Source: Acinetobacter guerrae
Lineage (GTDB): Bacteria > Pseudomonadota > Gammaproteobacteria > Pseudomonadales > Moraxellaceae
Direction of reading: 5' to 3'
Length of the DNA stretch: 44,979 nt
NCBI RefSeq assembly: GCF_009372255.1
Contig: NZ_LXGN01000021.1
Location: 1 to 44,979, forward strand
Shown here: piece by piece, positions 8,178-17,093 of the stretch
Layout: each line of letters begins with the position of its first letter
Position numbering within the stretch: position 1 is the first letter of the stretch
Position numbers and translations under genes: made by a program
The notes under the pieces: generated by a model
Seen by the model: only the letters and a program-made list of their open reading frames with translations
Databases searched by the model: none
What the model was told of the DNA's origin: nothing

Positions 8178-9041
8178 ATGACAACAGAATTAAGCAAGCA
8201 ACCTCAAGTAGATGAAGCAGAATTTAATGCTTTTTTTCCATCAAAATATTCACTGTCACAATTTACGAGTGCTAAAAGCAATTTAGAGGGTGCTGATTAT
8301 CCTCAACCTTATCAAGGCAAACGCCGTATTCTAGTGATTGGTAGTGATGAACGTTATTTAAAATTAGAAAATGGCACATATTTTTCTACTGGCAATCATC
8401 CTGTTGAAACATTATTGCCTATGTATCATTTACATAAAGCAGGTTTTGAATTTGATATCGCGACACTTTCGGGTAATGCGGTGAAATTTGAATTTTGGGC
8501 TATGCCAAAAGAAGACGAAGCAATTACAGGTTTACATCAACAATATCTAGAACAGTTTCAGCAGCCTTTGAAATTAAAAGATATTATAGAGAAATTGGGT
8601 TCAGAAAGTAATTATGCCGCCATTTTCATTCCCGGTGGACATGCCCCTCTTGCAGGGATTCCATTTAGTGAGGATGTTGCTCAAACACTGCGTTGGGCTT
8701 TAGATAATGATCGTCATATTATTTCAATATGCCATGGGCCTGCTGCATTACTGGCATGTGCCCCACAAAGTGAAAATCAGGATTATCCTTTTGCAGGCTA
8801 TACCATTACCGCCTTCCCAGATGCGATTGATCGTGTCACCCCAGAATTGGGTTATATGCCAGGACATCTGACTTGGTATTTTGGTGAAAAGCTCAAGGCT
8901 CTTGGGGTGAAGATTGCCAATACCGAGCCAGATCAATCGACCTATAAAGATCGTAAATTAATCACAGGTGCTAGTCCTTTCGCGGCAAATGCTTTAGGCA
9001 AATTAGCGGCTGAGACCTTACTAGCAGAAGTAACAGATTAA
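8178..9041 (+). CDS. hchA: HchA-type glyoxalase III / protein deglycase (Hsp31)
   Basis: A 287-residue DJ-1/PfpI superfamily protein of the Hsp31 type. HchA converts methylglyoxal to lactate without glutathione, has been described as a deglycase, and acts as a holding chaperone. The nucleophile elbow IISICHGPAALL carries the catalytic Cys followed by His, and IFIPGGHAPL lies before it as in Escherichia coli HchA. The C-terminal block GHLTWYFGEKLKALG and the closing KDRKLITGASPFAANALGKLAAE are also typical, and the length matches the family. It is the first gene of a two-gene unit: its TAA overlaps the ATG of the LuxR-type regulator by one base, so the two are probably expressed together. Confidence 0.93.
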   Translation: MTTELSKQPQVDEAEFNAFFPSKYSLSQFTSAKSNLEGADYPQPYQGKRRILVIGSDERYLKLENGTYFSTGNHPVETLLPMYHLHKAGFEFDIATLSGNAVKFEFWAMPKEDEAITGLHQQYLEQFQQPLKLKDIIEKLGSESNYAAIFIPGGHAPLAGIPFSEDVAQTLRWALDNDRHIISICHGPAALLACAPQSENQDYPFAGYTITAFPDAIDRVTPELGYMPGHLTWYFGEKLKALGVKIANTEPDQSTYKDRKLITGASPFAANALGKLAAETLLAEVTD

Positions 9042-9763
9042 TGATGTCAGAATCTGTATTGAGTCAAGTCCCTGATATTGTCCTTGCTATTCAACAAAGT
9101 ATGAACATGGGTGAACTTTCTCAGCATGTTCGTGCTTTTGCGAAGCCGTTGGGTTATGACCGTTTTATTATTTACACGGTACCCTTAAAAGGTGAAGGTG
9201 TAATTGGTCAATTGCTATGGCTAGAGGGTGACTGGTTTGGTGATAACAGCGAAGTCACCCCAGAAACCTATCTAGCACGTTGTCCTGTGAATCGGCATTT
9301 ACTTGAAACAGATCAAGCATTTTTTTGGACAAAGCAAATACATTCAGATCAAGAAGTGTATCGTGTTGTAGCGCACCCTAAAGGTTTAGGTATCCATGGT
9401 TTGCAAGTTCCCATCTTTGCCCATGCTGGTCTTTTGGGAGCAATGAGTTTTGGAGGACGTCAAATTGAGAGTAGTCTGGATGTGCAACTTGCATTTTCAT
9501 TGATTGCTCGTATTGCTTTTCAGTCTGCACAACGAATCAATCACCTTTTAAAATCATCAACTACATCTACTTTATCAGCACGTGAACTCGAAGTCATACG
9601 CTGGATTGCTTCGGGTCGTCGCCAAGCAGATGTGGCTGTAATGCTTGGTTTATCAACACGCACCATTGAAAATCATTTACGTCGTATTCGTGAACGTCTC
9701 GGTGCGACCAGTACTGCACAAGCGATCCATCTGTTAATCCGTGATCATCAGTTAAAACTATAA
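9041..9763 (+). CDS. LuxR-family regulator with autoinducer-type domain, no LuxI partner
   Basis: 240 residues: an N-terminal autoinducer-binding type domain (about 10-160) and a C-terminal LuxR helix-turn-helix (about 173-235: LSARELEVIRWIASGRRQADVA, then STRTIENHLRRIRERLGA). Aligning without gaps on the conserved Pro82 and Trp96 (TraR Pro71 and Trp85), the TraR Asp70 that contacts the acyl-homoserine lactone amide corresponds to Cys81 (RCPVNRHL). No LuxI synthase is in the window. This is therefore a LuxR solo that may bind another ligand or none. It may control hchA, to which it is translationally coupled through a TAATG overlap; that is inference. Starts at 9041 and 9044 are both ATG. Confidence 0.88.
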   Translation: MMSESVLSQVPDIVLAIQQSMNMGELSQHVRAFAKPLGYDRFIIYTVPLKGEGVIGQLLWLEGDWFGDNSEVTPETYLARCPVNRHLLETDQAFFWTKQIHSDQEVYRVVAHPKGLGIHGLQVPIFAHAGLLGAMSFGGRQIESSLDVQLAFSLIARIAFQSAQRINHLLKSSTTSTLSARELEVIRWIASGRRQADVAVMLGLSTRTIENHLRRIRERLGATSTAQAIHLLIRDHQLKL

Positions 9764-9877
9764 AATTCAATCATTTTAAAAAATTGATCTTTTTTTCGGC
9801 TTTACTTTTACCGTTTAAATTGACTATATACCTTTTGCGACAGGCTTAATTGGCAAAATATATCGGCCCCAATCTAT

Positions 9878-10084
9878 TCAAATTGGTTTTTTTGTCTCAT
9901 CTCCATTTACATCTATATCCCGAAATACTTTAGAAATTTGACTTAGTGTTTTCATCTGTTTTCCATAACGACGACATGATCGACAAATCAGCAAGTGGAA
10001 CTGAAGATAGTTTTGCTCTTTGAATAAAAGGGGTCGGTCTTGTCTTTCAGAAAGCAACTGCGTGGCTTGACGACAAGTTAACAT
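9878..10084 (-). CDS. Small zinc-finger anti-sigma factor
   Basis: A 68-residue protein from the ATG at 10084 (a start 8 codons upstream is less likely). It has the short zf-HC2/anti-sigma layout: an early Cys in MLTCRQATQLLSE, then a helix and HLLICRSCRRYGKQM with the His-x3-Cys-x2-Cys zinc ligands. Such single-domain proteins without a membrane segment pair with ECF sigma factors in Acinetobacter and Pseudomonas. The ATG overlaps the end of the sigma pseudogene by 7 bases (ATGTTAA), as in intact sigma/anti-sigma pairs. Because the sigma gene is broken, this gene is probably an orphan on its way to loss. The start was chosen from that overlap. Confidence 0.75.
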   Translation of the reverse strand: MLTCRQATQLLSERQDRPLLFKEQNYLQFHLLICRSCRRYGKQMKTLSQISKVFRDIDVNGDETKKPI

Positions 10085-10347
10085 GAGCAATCTTCCTGAA
10101 GTAACCATTTATTTTCTAAACATTCCCGTAGTTTTGGACGGCTTCGATACATCAGTACATTTAAATGAGAAATCGTTTACTCCAATTTTTCACAAATTTC
10201 ATCTGAACTCAGTTCAATCATTTCCCTGAGCATAAATACTTGTGCATATTTGGCAGGCAAATGATTTAAGCAGGCATCAAAAATGATCCAGAAATCCTGT
10301 TGCTCCATCATTTCTTCCAGACTTTGCCATGCTTTTAAAAGTCCAAG
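10078..10347 (-). pseudogene. ECF sigma factor pseudogene (sigma region 4 remains)
   Basis: On the minus strand this frame reads FWIIFDACLNHLPAKYAQVF, then MLREMIELSSDEICEKLE, a TAA at 10177-10179, and on in the same frame with NVLMYRSRPKLRECLENKW. This is a clear region 4 of an ECF RNA polymerase sigma factor (the helix-turn-helix that reads the -35 element), interrupted by one stop codon inside the DNA-recognition helix. A TGA at 10348-10350 ends the frame upstream and the region 2 half is not recognisable in the remaining DNA before mutS. So the gene has lost its N-terminal half and carries a nonsense mutation. It overlaps the anti-sigma gene start by 7 bases. Confidence 0.82.
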
Positions 10348-10350
10348 TCA

Positions 10351-10740
10351 GGTATTATGCCAACAACATGGTGTTGCACTTCAAATGCTAATCTCAGTAT
10401 TACAAATACCCCATTCCCCAATATCAGCTTTATCAACATCTCAACTTTCATCTTTTCAATAACATTATTCAATCGAATAACTTTCCTTTTGTTGATTATT
10501 TCCTCACTGATTTAAGGAATCCTTTTTGTCAATTATTCTTAATTTGCTAAGATGGCAGCAATGTGGGATAAAATCTGTTTCTCATTCGCTGTTAATTCGA
10601 TTTGACACTCAAAAGGTGTACTAAACTATTTATTTCTTCTGAGATCAGATTAGCTTTTCACAAAAAAATGTTAAAGTTAATTGAATTGTCAGACTTTTAA
10701 ATTAAAATTTTTTATTTTTAAATTCAAGGACTTAATCCAC
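10351..10740. other. Degenerate stretch between sigma pseudogene and mutS
   Basis: No intact gene. On the minus strand a 28-residue open fragment (FECQIELTANEKQILSHIAAIL inside) ends at about 10540, and an unrecognised 38-codon frame runs through 10345-10460. Both look like leftovers of genes that once lay upstream of the sigma gene. The right end must contain the mutS promoter; no clear consensus was picked. Confidence 0.45.
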
Positions 10741-13380
10741 ATGAATATGAAAGAAATCATGGCTGATCTTTCTAACCACACCCCTATGATGCAACAATAT
10801 TTAAGGGTGAAAATGGAACATCAGCATGCTTTACTTTTTTATCGCATGGGTGATTTTTACGAACTTTTTTTTGAAGATGCACATAAAGCTGCCAAGTTAT
10901 TAGGCATTACTTTGACTCATCGTGGTAAAGCCAATGGTAACCCAATTCCGATGGCTGGCGTTCCCTATCATGCAGCAGAAGGTTACTTGGCGCGTCTGGT
11001 CAAAGCTGGGCAAACCGTTGCCATATGTGAACAAGTTGGAGAGGTTACAGGAAAAGGTCCTGTCGAACGTAAAGTAGTGCGGATTATCACACCCGGAACT
11101 ATTACAGATGATGCATTATTGGGTAGTTACCAATCATCAAATTTGGTCGCACTGTGTATTCAGCAAAATAAAATTGGTCTCGCTTTACTTGATTTAAGCG
11201 CCAGTATTTTTAAAGTTCAAGAACATGATTTTAAAACTGAACAATTAGCGATTGAGCTTTCACGCTTAATGCCAAGTGAAATTGTCGTCGATGAAGATTT
11301 AGTCGATCAAAACATTCTGGAACAAATCAAAAAACAATTAGACTGCCCAATTACCAAACGCCCCAATGTCGACTTTAACCTAAATAATGCCCAAAAAACC
11401 TTGTGTGATCAATTTGCTGTCGCAACATTATCTGGTTTTGGAATTGATCATTTACCCCTTGCAAAAGCGGCGGCTGCCGCACTGATTCACTACGCCAAAG
11501 AAACCCAAAAAACAGCCCTTCCACACATTCGATCAATCCAACTTGAACAAAGTTCCGATTTCATCGCACTTGATCCTATTACCCGTCGTAATCTAGAAAT
11601 TATCGATCCATTGTTTGAACATGGTACTTCTCTTTTTCACTTAATTAATGATTGCCAAACTGCAATGGGTGGTCGCTTACTCAGTCGCACGCTTATGCAA
11701 CCCATTCGTGATACTGCGCTTTTGGATGCACGATTAGATGCAACTGAGCAGTTATTATCAGGTTATCATGAATCCCCTGTACGTTTGGTACTTAAAGAAA
11801 TTGGCGATATTGAGCGTGTATTGAGTCGTGTTGCATTAGGGAGTGCGCGTCCGCGTGATCTGGTGCAATTGCGTCATGCCTGCGCTCAAGTTCCATTCCT
11901 GCGTCATGCTTTGTTGCCTATGATTCAGGCTAAATCTTCAAGTCTACTCATCGATTTAGATCAACAGTTGGGTGATTTTAAAGAACTACATCAATTACTT
12001 TTATCTGCAATTGTTGAGAATCCACCTGTTTTGCTACGTGATGGAAATGTCATTGCCGAAGGATATGATGCCGAACTGGATGAACTGCGCAAAATTCGTG
12101 ATCATGCAGGTCAGTTTCTGATTGATCTTGAGATCAAAGAACGTGAACTCAGTGGGATTCCAACTTTAAAAATCGGCTATAACCGTGTCAGTGGCTATTA
12201 TATCGAATTAACACGCGCTCAGGCTCAACAAGCACCAGAACATTATATTCGTCGTCAAACCCTAAAAAATACCGAACGCTATATAACACCTGAACTAAAA
12301 AGTTTTGAAGATAAAGTTTTGTCCAGTGAATCACGTGCTCTTGCCCGTGAGAAATTATTATTTGAACACTTACTTGAAACCCTTAGACAAAACATTGCCA
12401 ATTTGCAAATGATGAGTGCAGCCATTGCCCAAATTGATGTTTTGGCAAATTTTGCTCATCAGGCGCGTTTGAAACATTGGAATCGTCCCGAATTTAGTCC
12501 AGAAATTGGCATCAAAATTCATGCAGGCCGCCATCCAGTGGTTGAAGCATTAAGTAAAACCCCCTACACGCCAAATGATACATTTTTAGATAGTCAGCAT
12601 CGTATGGCAATTATCACGGGTCCAAATATGGGGGGTAAGTCCACTTTTATGCGTCAAACGGCACTCATTAGTTTATTGGCTTATTGTGGCAGTTATATCC
12701 CTGCTAAATCTGCCAAACTTGGACCAATTGATCGAATTTTTACTCGTATTGGTTCAGCCGATGACTTATCTACAGGTAAATCAACCTTTATGGTTGAAAT
12801 GACTGAAACGTCTCAAATTTTACATCATGCGACTCACCAATCTTTGGTTTTAATGGATGAGGTTGGACGTGGGACAAGTACTTATGATGGTTTGTCCTTA
12901 GCGTGGGCATGTGTATTAGATCTAACTAAACGCATTAAATGTCTATGTTTATTTGCCACGCATTATTTTGAATTAACAGAGCTTGGTAGCGAAGCAGGCA
13001 TCGATAATTATCATGTTACCGCCAAAGAAATGAATGGCAATTTGATCTTGCTACATAAGGTACAACATGGTCCTGCCAGCCAAAGTCATGGTTTGCAAGT
13101 TGCAAAACTAGCAGGCATTCCAGCAGGTGTGATTAAAGAAGCTCAAAAACGCTTAAAAATACTAGAAAAACAGCAGCAGCAACATATTCATGCTGCCGTT
13201 CAAAATGATTTATTTAATGCTGTTGATCATGAAATTGAAACCCCGATGGTTGAAAAGATTATTGAAGTCGAAGCTCAATCCCCTGCACTGGAAATGCTGA
13301 AACAAATTGATGTCGATAACTTGACACCTCGTCAGGCGCTTGAACAGCTTTATTCATTAAAAGCCAGTCTCAGCTCATAA
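10741..13380 (+). CDS. mutS: DNA mismatch repair protein MutS
   Basis: An 879-residue MutS, of full family length. It binds mismatched bases and small loops and recruits MutL. The mismatch-reading Phe-x-Glu motif is present in [12 protein letters not shown] near residue 40. The connector, core and clamp regions follow, then the ATPase with Walker [10 protein letters not shown] near residue 627, the VEMTET block, Walker [19 protein letters not shown], and the FATHYFEL histidine. The C-terminal tail with its small dimer/tetramer segment ([20 protein letters not shown]) is intact. The ATG at 10741 is chosen because AAGGA lies 10 bases upstream and the N-terminus then matches other MutS proteins; a longer frame from a TTG at 10681 gives an unlikely Phe/Lys-rich extension. 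Confidence 0.98.
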   Translation: MNMKEIMADLSNHTPMMQQYLRVKMEHQHALLFYRMGDFYELFFEDAHKAAKLLGITLTHRGKANGNPIPMAGVPYHAAEGYLARLVKAGQTVAICEQVGEVTGKGPVERKVVRIITPGTITDDALLGSYQSSNLVALCIQQNKIGLALLDLSASIFKVQEHDFKTEQLAIELSRLMPSEIVVDEDLVDQNILEQIKKQLDCPITKRPNVDFNLNNAQKTLCDQFAVATLSGFGIDHLPLAKAAAAALIHYAKETQKTALPHIRSIQLEQSSDFIALDPITRRNLEIIDPLFEHGTSLFHLINDCQTAMGGRLLSRTLMQPIRDTALLDARLDATEQLLSGYHESPVRLVLKEIGDIERVLSRVALGSARPRDLVQLRHACAQVPFLRHALLPMIQAKSSSLLIDLDQQLGDFKELHQLLLSAIVENPPVLLRDGNVIAEGYDAELDELRKIRDHAGQFLIDLEIKERELSGIPTLKIGYNRVSGYYIELTRAQAQQAPEHYIRRQTLKNTERYITPELKSFEDKVLSSESRALAREKLLFEHLLETLRQNIANLQMMSAAIAQIDVLANFAHQARLKHWNRPEFSPEIGIKIHAGRHPVVEALSKTPYTPNDTFLDSQHRMAIITGPNMGGKSTFMRQTALISLLAYCGSYIPAKSAKLGPIDRIFTRIGSADDLSTGKSTFMVEMTETSQILHHATHQSLVLMDEVGRGTSTYDGLSLAWACVLDLTKRIKCLCLFATHYFELTELGSEAGIDNYHVTAKEMNGNLILLHKVQHGPASQSHGLQVAKLAGIPAGVIKEAQKRLKILEKQQQQHIHAAVQNDLFNAVDHEIETPMVEKIIEVEAQSPALEMLKQIDVDNLTPRQALEQLYSLKASLSS

Positions 13381-13390
13381 AACAAAGGAC

Positions 13391-13420
13391 AGAATAGATC
13401 GCATATGTGTGATCTATTCT
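13391..13420 (+). terminator. Hairpin after mutS
   Basis: AGAATAGATC (13391-13400) and GATCTATTCT (13411-13420) form a perfect 10-bp stem with a 10-base loop, 11 bases after the mutS stop. There is no T-run after it, so it is either a non-canonical terminator or a 3' end stabiliser. Confidence 0.6.
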
Positions 13421-13653
13421 ATCCCCAGTGTTTTTTAAATATTCAGAATAATCATCCCCAAATAATAAAAACTGCCGATTGATCCTCATCAATAGTTTTG
13501 CTCAGAAAGAGAACCATTTATTTTATTGGGCTATTCGTAGACATTGTTTATTTTTAATTTACAAAATAGAGTTAAAGTTCGACAACTTTTTACCCACTCA
13601 AAATGAAAGTAATGTTAAAAATAAAAAAGTACGCTTAGATCGGGAGAATAAAA

Positions 13654-13830
13654 ATGTCACGTGGTGATAAATCGGCTTATACCCCAAAACAGAAACGTCA
13701 AGCCAAACATATCGAGGAAAGTGAATTAGAACGTGGTCACTCTCAGGATGAAGCTGAGCGAATTGCGTGGTCAACCGTAAATAAACAAGATGGCGGAGGC
13801 TTAAAAAAATCACATAAATCTAGAAAATAA
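13654..13830 (+). CDS. Small basic protein of 58 residues, MSRGDKS family
   Basis: This short gene starts at an ATG 8 bases after a GGGAG site and encodes a very hydrophilic protein: MSRGDKSAYTPKQKRQAKHI, then a helix EESELERGHSQDEAERIAW and a Gly/Lys tail. The same pattern (RGDKS, YT-KQKR-A-HI, DEAER-AWATVNK, GGG) is seen in small proteins widely distributed in Proteobacteria and sometimes labelled plasmid stabilization protein; no function is established that I can name. It stands alone between mutS and fdxA. Confidence that it is a real gene rests on the ribosome binding site and the family resemblance. Confidence 0.75.
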   Translation: MSRGDKSAYTPKQKRQAKHIEESELERGHSQDEAERIAWSTVNKQDGGGLKKSHKSRK

Positions 13831-13915
13831 TGACTTAATTGAGAGTTACTATCAACTAGAGTGATATAAATCAGTCCTTTTCATCAATCCGAATAATAAA
13901 TATCAATAAAAGGAA

Positions 13916-13945
13916 TTGTTAGTCACCCCTTTTTTTGCCTAAAAT
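13916..13945 (+). promoter_or_regulatory. Possible fdxA promoter
   Basis: TTGTTA (13916-13921) and TAAAAT (13940-13945) with an 18-base spacer, about 45 bases before the fdxA ATG. Near-consensus sigma-70 elements; not certain in AT-rich DNA. Confidence 0.4.
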
Positions 13946-13989
13946 ACAGCATTCGGAATTAGAACCATATTTTTTAGGTAGCTGTCGCC

Positions 13990-14319
13990 ATGACCTTCGT
14001 TGTCACTGAAAACTGTATTAAATGTAAATACCAAGATTGCGTAGAAGTATGCCCAGTTGATTGTTTCTACGAAGGCCCAAATTTTTTGGTGATCAATCCT
14101 GATGAATGTATTGACTGTGCGCTATGTGAACCTGAATGCCCTGCCAATGCAATTTTCTCAGAAGATGAATTGCCTGAGGGTCAGGAAGTCTTTATTGAAC
14201 TTAACGCTGAACTATCTGAAAAATGGGCAGGCAATAATATTACTCAAATTGGTGAGCAACCTGCTGATCGTGAAGATTGGAATGGTAAACCAGATAAGCT
14301 CCAGTATTTAGAGAAATAA
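13990..14319 (+). CDS. fdxA: Seven-iron ferredoxin FdxA
   Basis: A 109-residue ferredoxin of the [3Fe-4S][4Fe-4S] type, a soluble low-potential electron carrier. Cysteines fall in the family pattern: [20 protein letters not shown] near the N-terminus, and [17 protein letters not shown] for the second cluster. In the first group the spacing C-x2-C-x4-C-x3-CP leaves the 3Fe site, as in Azotobacter-type FdI proteins. The acidic C-terminal extension (EELxEKWAGN-like, here [13 protein letters not shown]) is also typical. It often sits near mutS in Acinetobacter and Pseudomonas. It is transcribed alone with a good terminator. Confidence 0.96.
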   Translation: MTFVVTENCIKCKYQDCVEVCPVDCFYEGPNFLVINPDECIDCALCEPECPANAIFSEDELPEGQEVFIELNAELSEKWAGNNITQIGEQPADREDWNGKPDKLQYLEK

Positions 14320-14329
14320 TTGCAAATTA

Positions 14330-14352
14330 GACCAGCAAAAGCTGGTCTTTTT
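14330..14352 (+). terminator. Intrinsic terminator of fdxA
   Basis: GACCAGC, loop AAAA, GCTGGTC, then TTTTT: a perfect 7-bp stem with T-run 10 bases after the fdxA stop. Confidence 0.93.
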
Positions 14353-14448
14353 GTATCTGAATCACACATTTCATTGCAATTTTTCCTCATTTTATCCATC
14401 CTTTTCGATTAGAATAAGCTCAATTTAAAGTAAGCAATTGATTCTATT

Positions 14449-15168
14449 ATGCCGAAATTTTTGAAGGGTTTGCTTGCCATAAGCCTTGCACCCATTGTTA
14501 TGGTCGCTTGTACAACCTCCCCTCAAAAAACTGGAAAAGTCACATCTTCAACTGGACATCGCATTTATATTCCACAGGAAAAAGTTATATTAGAACGTCC
14601 CGTTCCAGTGAAAACCGTTCCCACCTCTTATTTAACATGGTTAAGTATGGGGGATAATCGTGCGCGTGTTCAGGAATATGAGCGCTTTCTTGAGCGTAAT
14701 AATGTTGCCAATGTTGTTCCTAATTTTGAATTATTGAAAACTGCACGTGACTGGCAAAAATGTGGCCGTTCACAATACGCTATACCGAACCGTGAACTCT
14801 GGAATAATGCAATTCCGACCTTACGTATTTTTAAAGCTTTAGTCGCACAAAAAGTATTAACGGATTTTGAAGTGACATCGGTTTATCGGGATCTTCCTTT
14901 AAACCAATGTGCAGGTGGTGCCAATTCTTCACGACATTTATTTAACTCAGCAATCGATTTTCGCATCGGCCCTGAGTTTCCACAGTCGCAGGATTATGCA
15001 TTTATTGAAAATACCAAGTTTAAGTTATGTCAATTTTGGGCACAACATGGACAAAGCCTAGATATGGGCATCGGGATTTATGCTTCAGGGCAAATTCATA
15101 TTGATACTCAGGGTTATCGTACTTGGGGGCCAGATCATAGTCGTGGCAGTTCAATGTGTAATTATTAA
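14449..15168 (+). CDS. M15-like peptidase family lipoprotein (D-Ala-D-Ala carboxypeptidase-related)
   Basis: 239 residues with an N-terminal signal ending in a Cys (SLAPIVMVAC), which fits a lipoprotein, although the residues before the Cys are only an approximate lipobox. The C-terminal half has the M15-type metal-binding pattern: TSVYRDLPLN, then SSRHLFNSAIDFRI (His-x6-Asp) and a later His in GQIHIDTQGYRTWG. This fold includes bacterial D-Ala-D-Ala carboxypeptidases and phage endolysins, so the likely job is trimming peptidoglycan peptides from the outer membrane side of the periplasm. No obvious ribosome binding site precedes the ATG. Monocistronic, with a terminator. The enzyme activity is inferred. 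Confidence 0.82.
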   Translation: MPKFLKGLLAISLAPIVMVACTTSPQKTGKVTSSTGHRIYIPQEKVILERPVPVKTVPTSYLTWLSMGDNRARVQEYERFLERNNVANVVPNFELLKTARDWQKCGRSQYAIPNRELWNNAIPTLRIFKALVAQKVLTDFEVTSVYRDLPLNQCAGGANSSRHLFNSAIDFRIGPEFPQSQDYAFIENTKFKLCQFWAQHGQSLDMGIGIYASGQIHIDTQGYRTWGPDHSRGSSMCNY

Positions 15169-15188
15169 GCATATTTTTTATGTGATTT

Positions 15189-15215
15189 AAAAGAGACCAT
15201 ATGTGTCTCTTTTTT
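15189..15215 (+). terminator. Intrinsic terminator of the M15-like gene
   Basis: AAAAGAGAC (15189-15197) pairs with GTCTCTTTT (15205-15213), continuing into a T-run, 20 bases after the stop. Confidence 0.85.
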
Positions 15216-15315
15216 ATATCAAAATTATTTAACTTTTTATTTTTCTATCACATAAAATTGCACATCTATTAGAAATGTTTAAAATGCAGCTATCTCAGTA
15301 AAGGTAACACCCGTT

Positions 15316-15984
15316 ATGCAACAGATGTGGACAGACATTGATGGCTATATCGATTCACATTTAATTCCAGAAGATCCAAACCTTCAATTTGCGTTGGACA
15401 ATACCGCCAGACAAGGTTTTCCAGATCATTTGGCTGTTGCCCCTAATCAAGGGATGCTTTTGCAAATGCTGATTCAGATGAATCAATGTAAACGAGTTTT
15501 AGAACTTGGCACATTTGCAGCGTATAGCACAGTTTGGTTAGCTCGTACTTTACCCAAAGATGGTTATTTGCTTACGATCGAAGGACGTGATACGCATGCA
15601 GCGTTAGCACAGCAAAATATTGATCATGCTCAATTTGAAGTGCCCGTTGAACTTAAAGTCGGACGTGCTGCTGATATTTTACGCCAAATTGATCCTGCCA
15701 CATTTGAACCCTTTGATTTTATTTTTATCGATGCTGACAAACAAAGTTACCCTGAATATTTAGAACTTACTTTGAATCTTTCACATTCTGGTACTATTCT
15801 TGTATTGGATAATGTAATTCGTGCAGGTGATATTATCGATGAAAATAATAACAAGCCGAGCATAGAAGGGATTCGTCAGACCTTTGAAGCTTTGCAAAAT
15901 CACCCTCAAATTTTATCCTGTACAGCCTTACAAACGGTAGGAAGCAAAGGTCATGATGGCTTTGCAATTGCGATTGTAAAGTGA
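15316..15984 (+). CDS. Class I SAM-dependent O-methyltransferase
   Basis: 222 residues, matching the bacterial O-methyltransferase family related to caffeoyl-CoA O-methyltransferase. Motif I is RVLELGTFAAYSTVWLA (SAM-binding), followed by LTIEGRDTHAALA, then DFIFIDADKQSYPEYL with the metal-site Asp and Lys, and TILVLDNVIRAGDI as the later loop with the Asp-Asn pair. These enzymes are cytosolic and methylate catechol-type hydroxyls using a divalent cation; the natural substrate of the bacterial members is mostly unknown. AAAGGT lies about 10 bases before the ATG. It is a single gene, convergent with the universal stress protein gene. Confidence 0.93.
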   Translation: MQQMWTDIDGYIDSHLIPEDPNLQFALDNTARQGFPDHLAVAPNQGMLLQMLIQMNQCKRVLELGTFAAYSTVWLARTLPKDGYLLTIEGRDTHAALAQQNIDHAQFEVPVELKVGRAADILRQIDPATFEPFDFIFIDADKQSYPEYLELTLNLSHSGTILVLDNVIRAGDIIDENNNKPSIEGIRQTFEALQNHPQILSCTALQTVGSKGHDGFAIAIVK

Positions 15985-16057
15985 TGATCAAAAAATACGC
16001 TTAATTTATTTTTATCTTAAAATCAATCATCTATTTTTATTTACATTGATTGTCCAT

Positions 16058-16094
16058 ATAGTTATCCACAAGATTTGCGGATAACTATGGATAA
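16058..16094. repeat. Inverted repeat with three DnaA-box-like sequences
   Basis: ATAGTTATCC (16058-16067) and GGATAACTAT (16079-16088) are perfect inverted copies around an 11-base loop. TTATCCACA, the consensus DnaA box, lies at 16062-16070 on the plus strand; TTATCCGCA (16076-16084) and TTATCCATA (16086-16094) lie on the minus strand. It is in the space between two convergent genes, so it may simply be a bidirectional terminator stem; the plus strand continues with an AT-rich T-run. Confidence 0.6.
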
Positions 16095-16104
16095 ATTTTT
16101 TAAA

Positions 16105-16947
16105 TTATTTTGCCACTAAAAGCGGCACAGTCGCATTACGGAAAATCGAAGTTGCAATACTTCCCAAAAAGAACTGATGAATTTTACTGTGACTAAACGC
16201 CCCCAGTACAATCATCTGAATGCCATGTTCGCGCTGATATTCAAGTATGTTTTCTGAAACATCACCATAACGATAAACGGTCACGACTTCAATGCCTGCA
16301 TTGCTTAAAAATTCTTCAGGATCCTTTAAGACCTGTGGATGATCGCCGACATAAAGTAAATGACATTGTAAGGTTTTAAGCAAATCACTCTGCGCAATTC
16401 GATGCATCATTTTTACACAAGTTGGAGAGTATTCGTAAGCAAAGATAAATCGGGTTGGCGCTTTAAATGTTTCTCCGACTGTCATGACGGTACAGTTTGC
16501 ACCACGAATAAAGTTTTCAACATTACTACCAATCGGTTTGTTTTTTTCTGCTGCACGTTCTCCAACACGTCCAATCACAACAAAATCATCTTCTTTTAAA
16601 ATGCTAAAACTTTGTTCTAAAAAATCACCTTTTTCCTGAATTTTTGAACTGGTTAAACCATATTTTTCTTCAATCATTTCAGAAATGTGTTTCAGCAAAT
16701 TATTGCTATAATCTAAAGCCAATTCACTTTGTTTCTGCTCTAATTCTGCGAGTTCTTTGAGCAACATGGCATTGCTTTCAAAACCAATGACACCGCTAAT
16801 TTCACCGAGATGGTAACTGGCAGGATAATAGTCAAGAATTTGCAGCAAAACCAGTTCACGCTTGGTTTGTTTAGCGACCCACGCGGCGGCTTCAGCAATT
16901 GCATTAATGCAAGGTGAAGAATCAATACATGCAATGACACGACTCAT
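16105..16947 (-). CDS. Tandem universal stress protein
   Basis: A 280-residue protein with two UspA domains. The first spans about 1-150 (start RVIACIDSSPCINAI; ends in the degenerate VVIGRVGER...NFIRGANCTVMTVG). The second spans about 160-280 and has the ATP-binding type ending IVLGAFSHSKIHQFFLGSIA followed by a VPLLVAK strand, i.e. Gly-x2-Gly-x9-Gly-like spacing. Tandem Usp proteins help in survival of stress or stasis; the biochemical activity is unclear. AGAGG lies 6 bases before the ATG. It stands alone on the minus strand. Confidence 0.9.
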   Translation of the reverse strand: MSRVIACIDSSPCINAIAEAAAWVAKQTKRELVLLQILDYYPASYHLGEISGVIGFESNAMLLKELAELEQKQSELALDYSNNLLKHISEMIEEKYGLTSSKIQEKGDFLEQSFSILKEDDFVVIGRVGERAAEKNKPIGSNVENFIRGANCTVMTVGETFKAPTRFIFAYEYSPTCVKMMHRIAQSDLLKTLQCHLLYVGDHPQVLKDPEEFLSNAGIEVVTVYRYGDVSENILEYQREHGIQMIVLGAFSHSKIHQFFLGSIATSIFRNATVPLLVAK

Positions 16948-17093
16948 AATAGCCTCTCTTCATTAAGGTCTAATGCCTTGGAGATTTCGTTTTTGTTATT
17001 TTTAACTTAGCATAATTCAGTTAAAACTTCGGTAATTTTTTATATGGTTTAAAATATTTACCATAAAAAACAATTAAATGATTAAAAAAGCAA

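Noticed and set aside
9764..9820. Terminator after the LuxR gene
   Set aside because: A TCAAT/ATTGA pair before a T-run exists, but the stem is only five or six weak base pairs, too poor to call.
13598..13813. Minus-strand 71-codon frame
   Set aside because: It is antisense to the 58-residue small gene, which has a good ribosome binding site and family resemblance.
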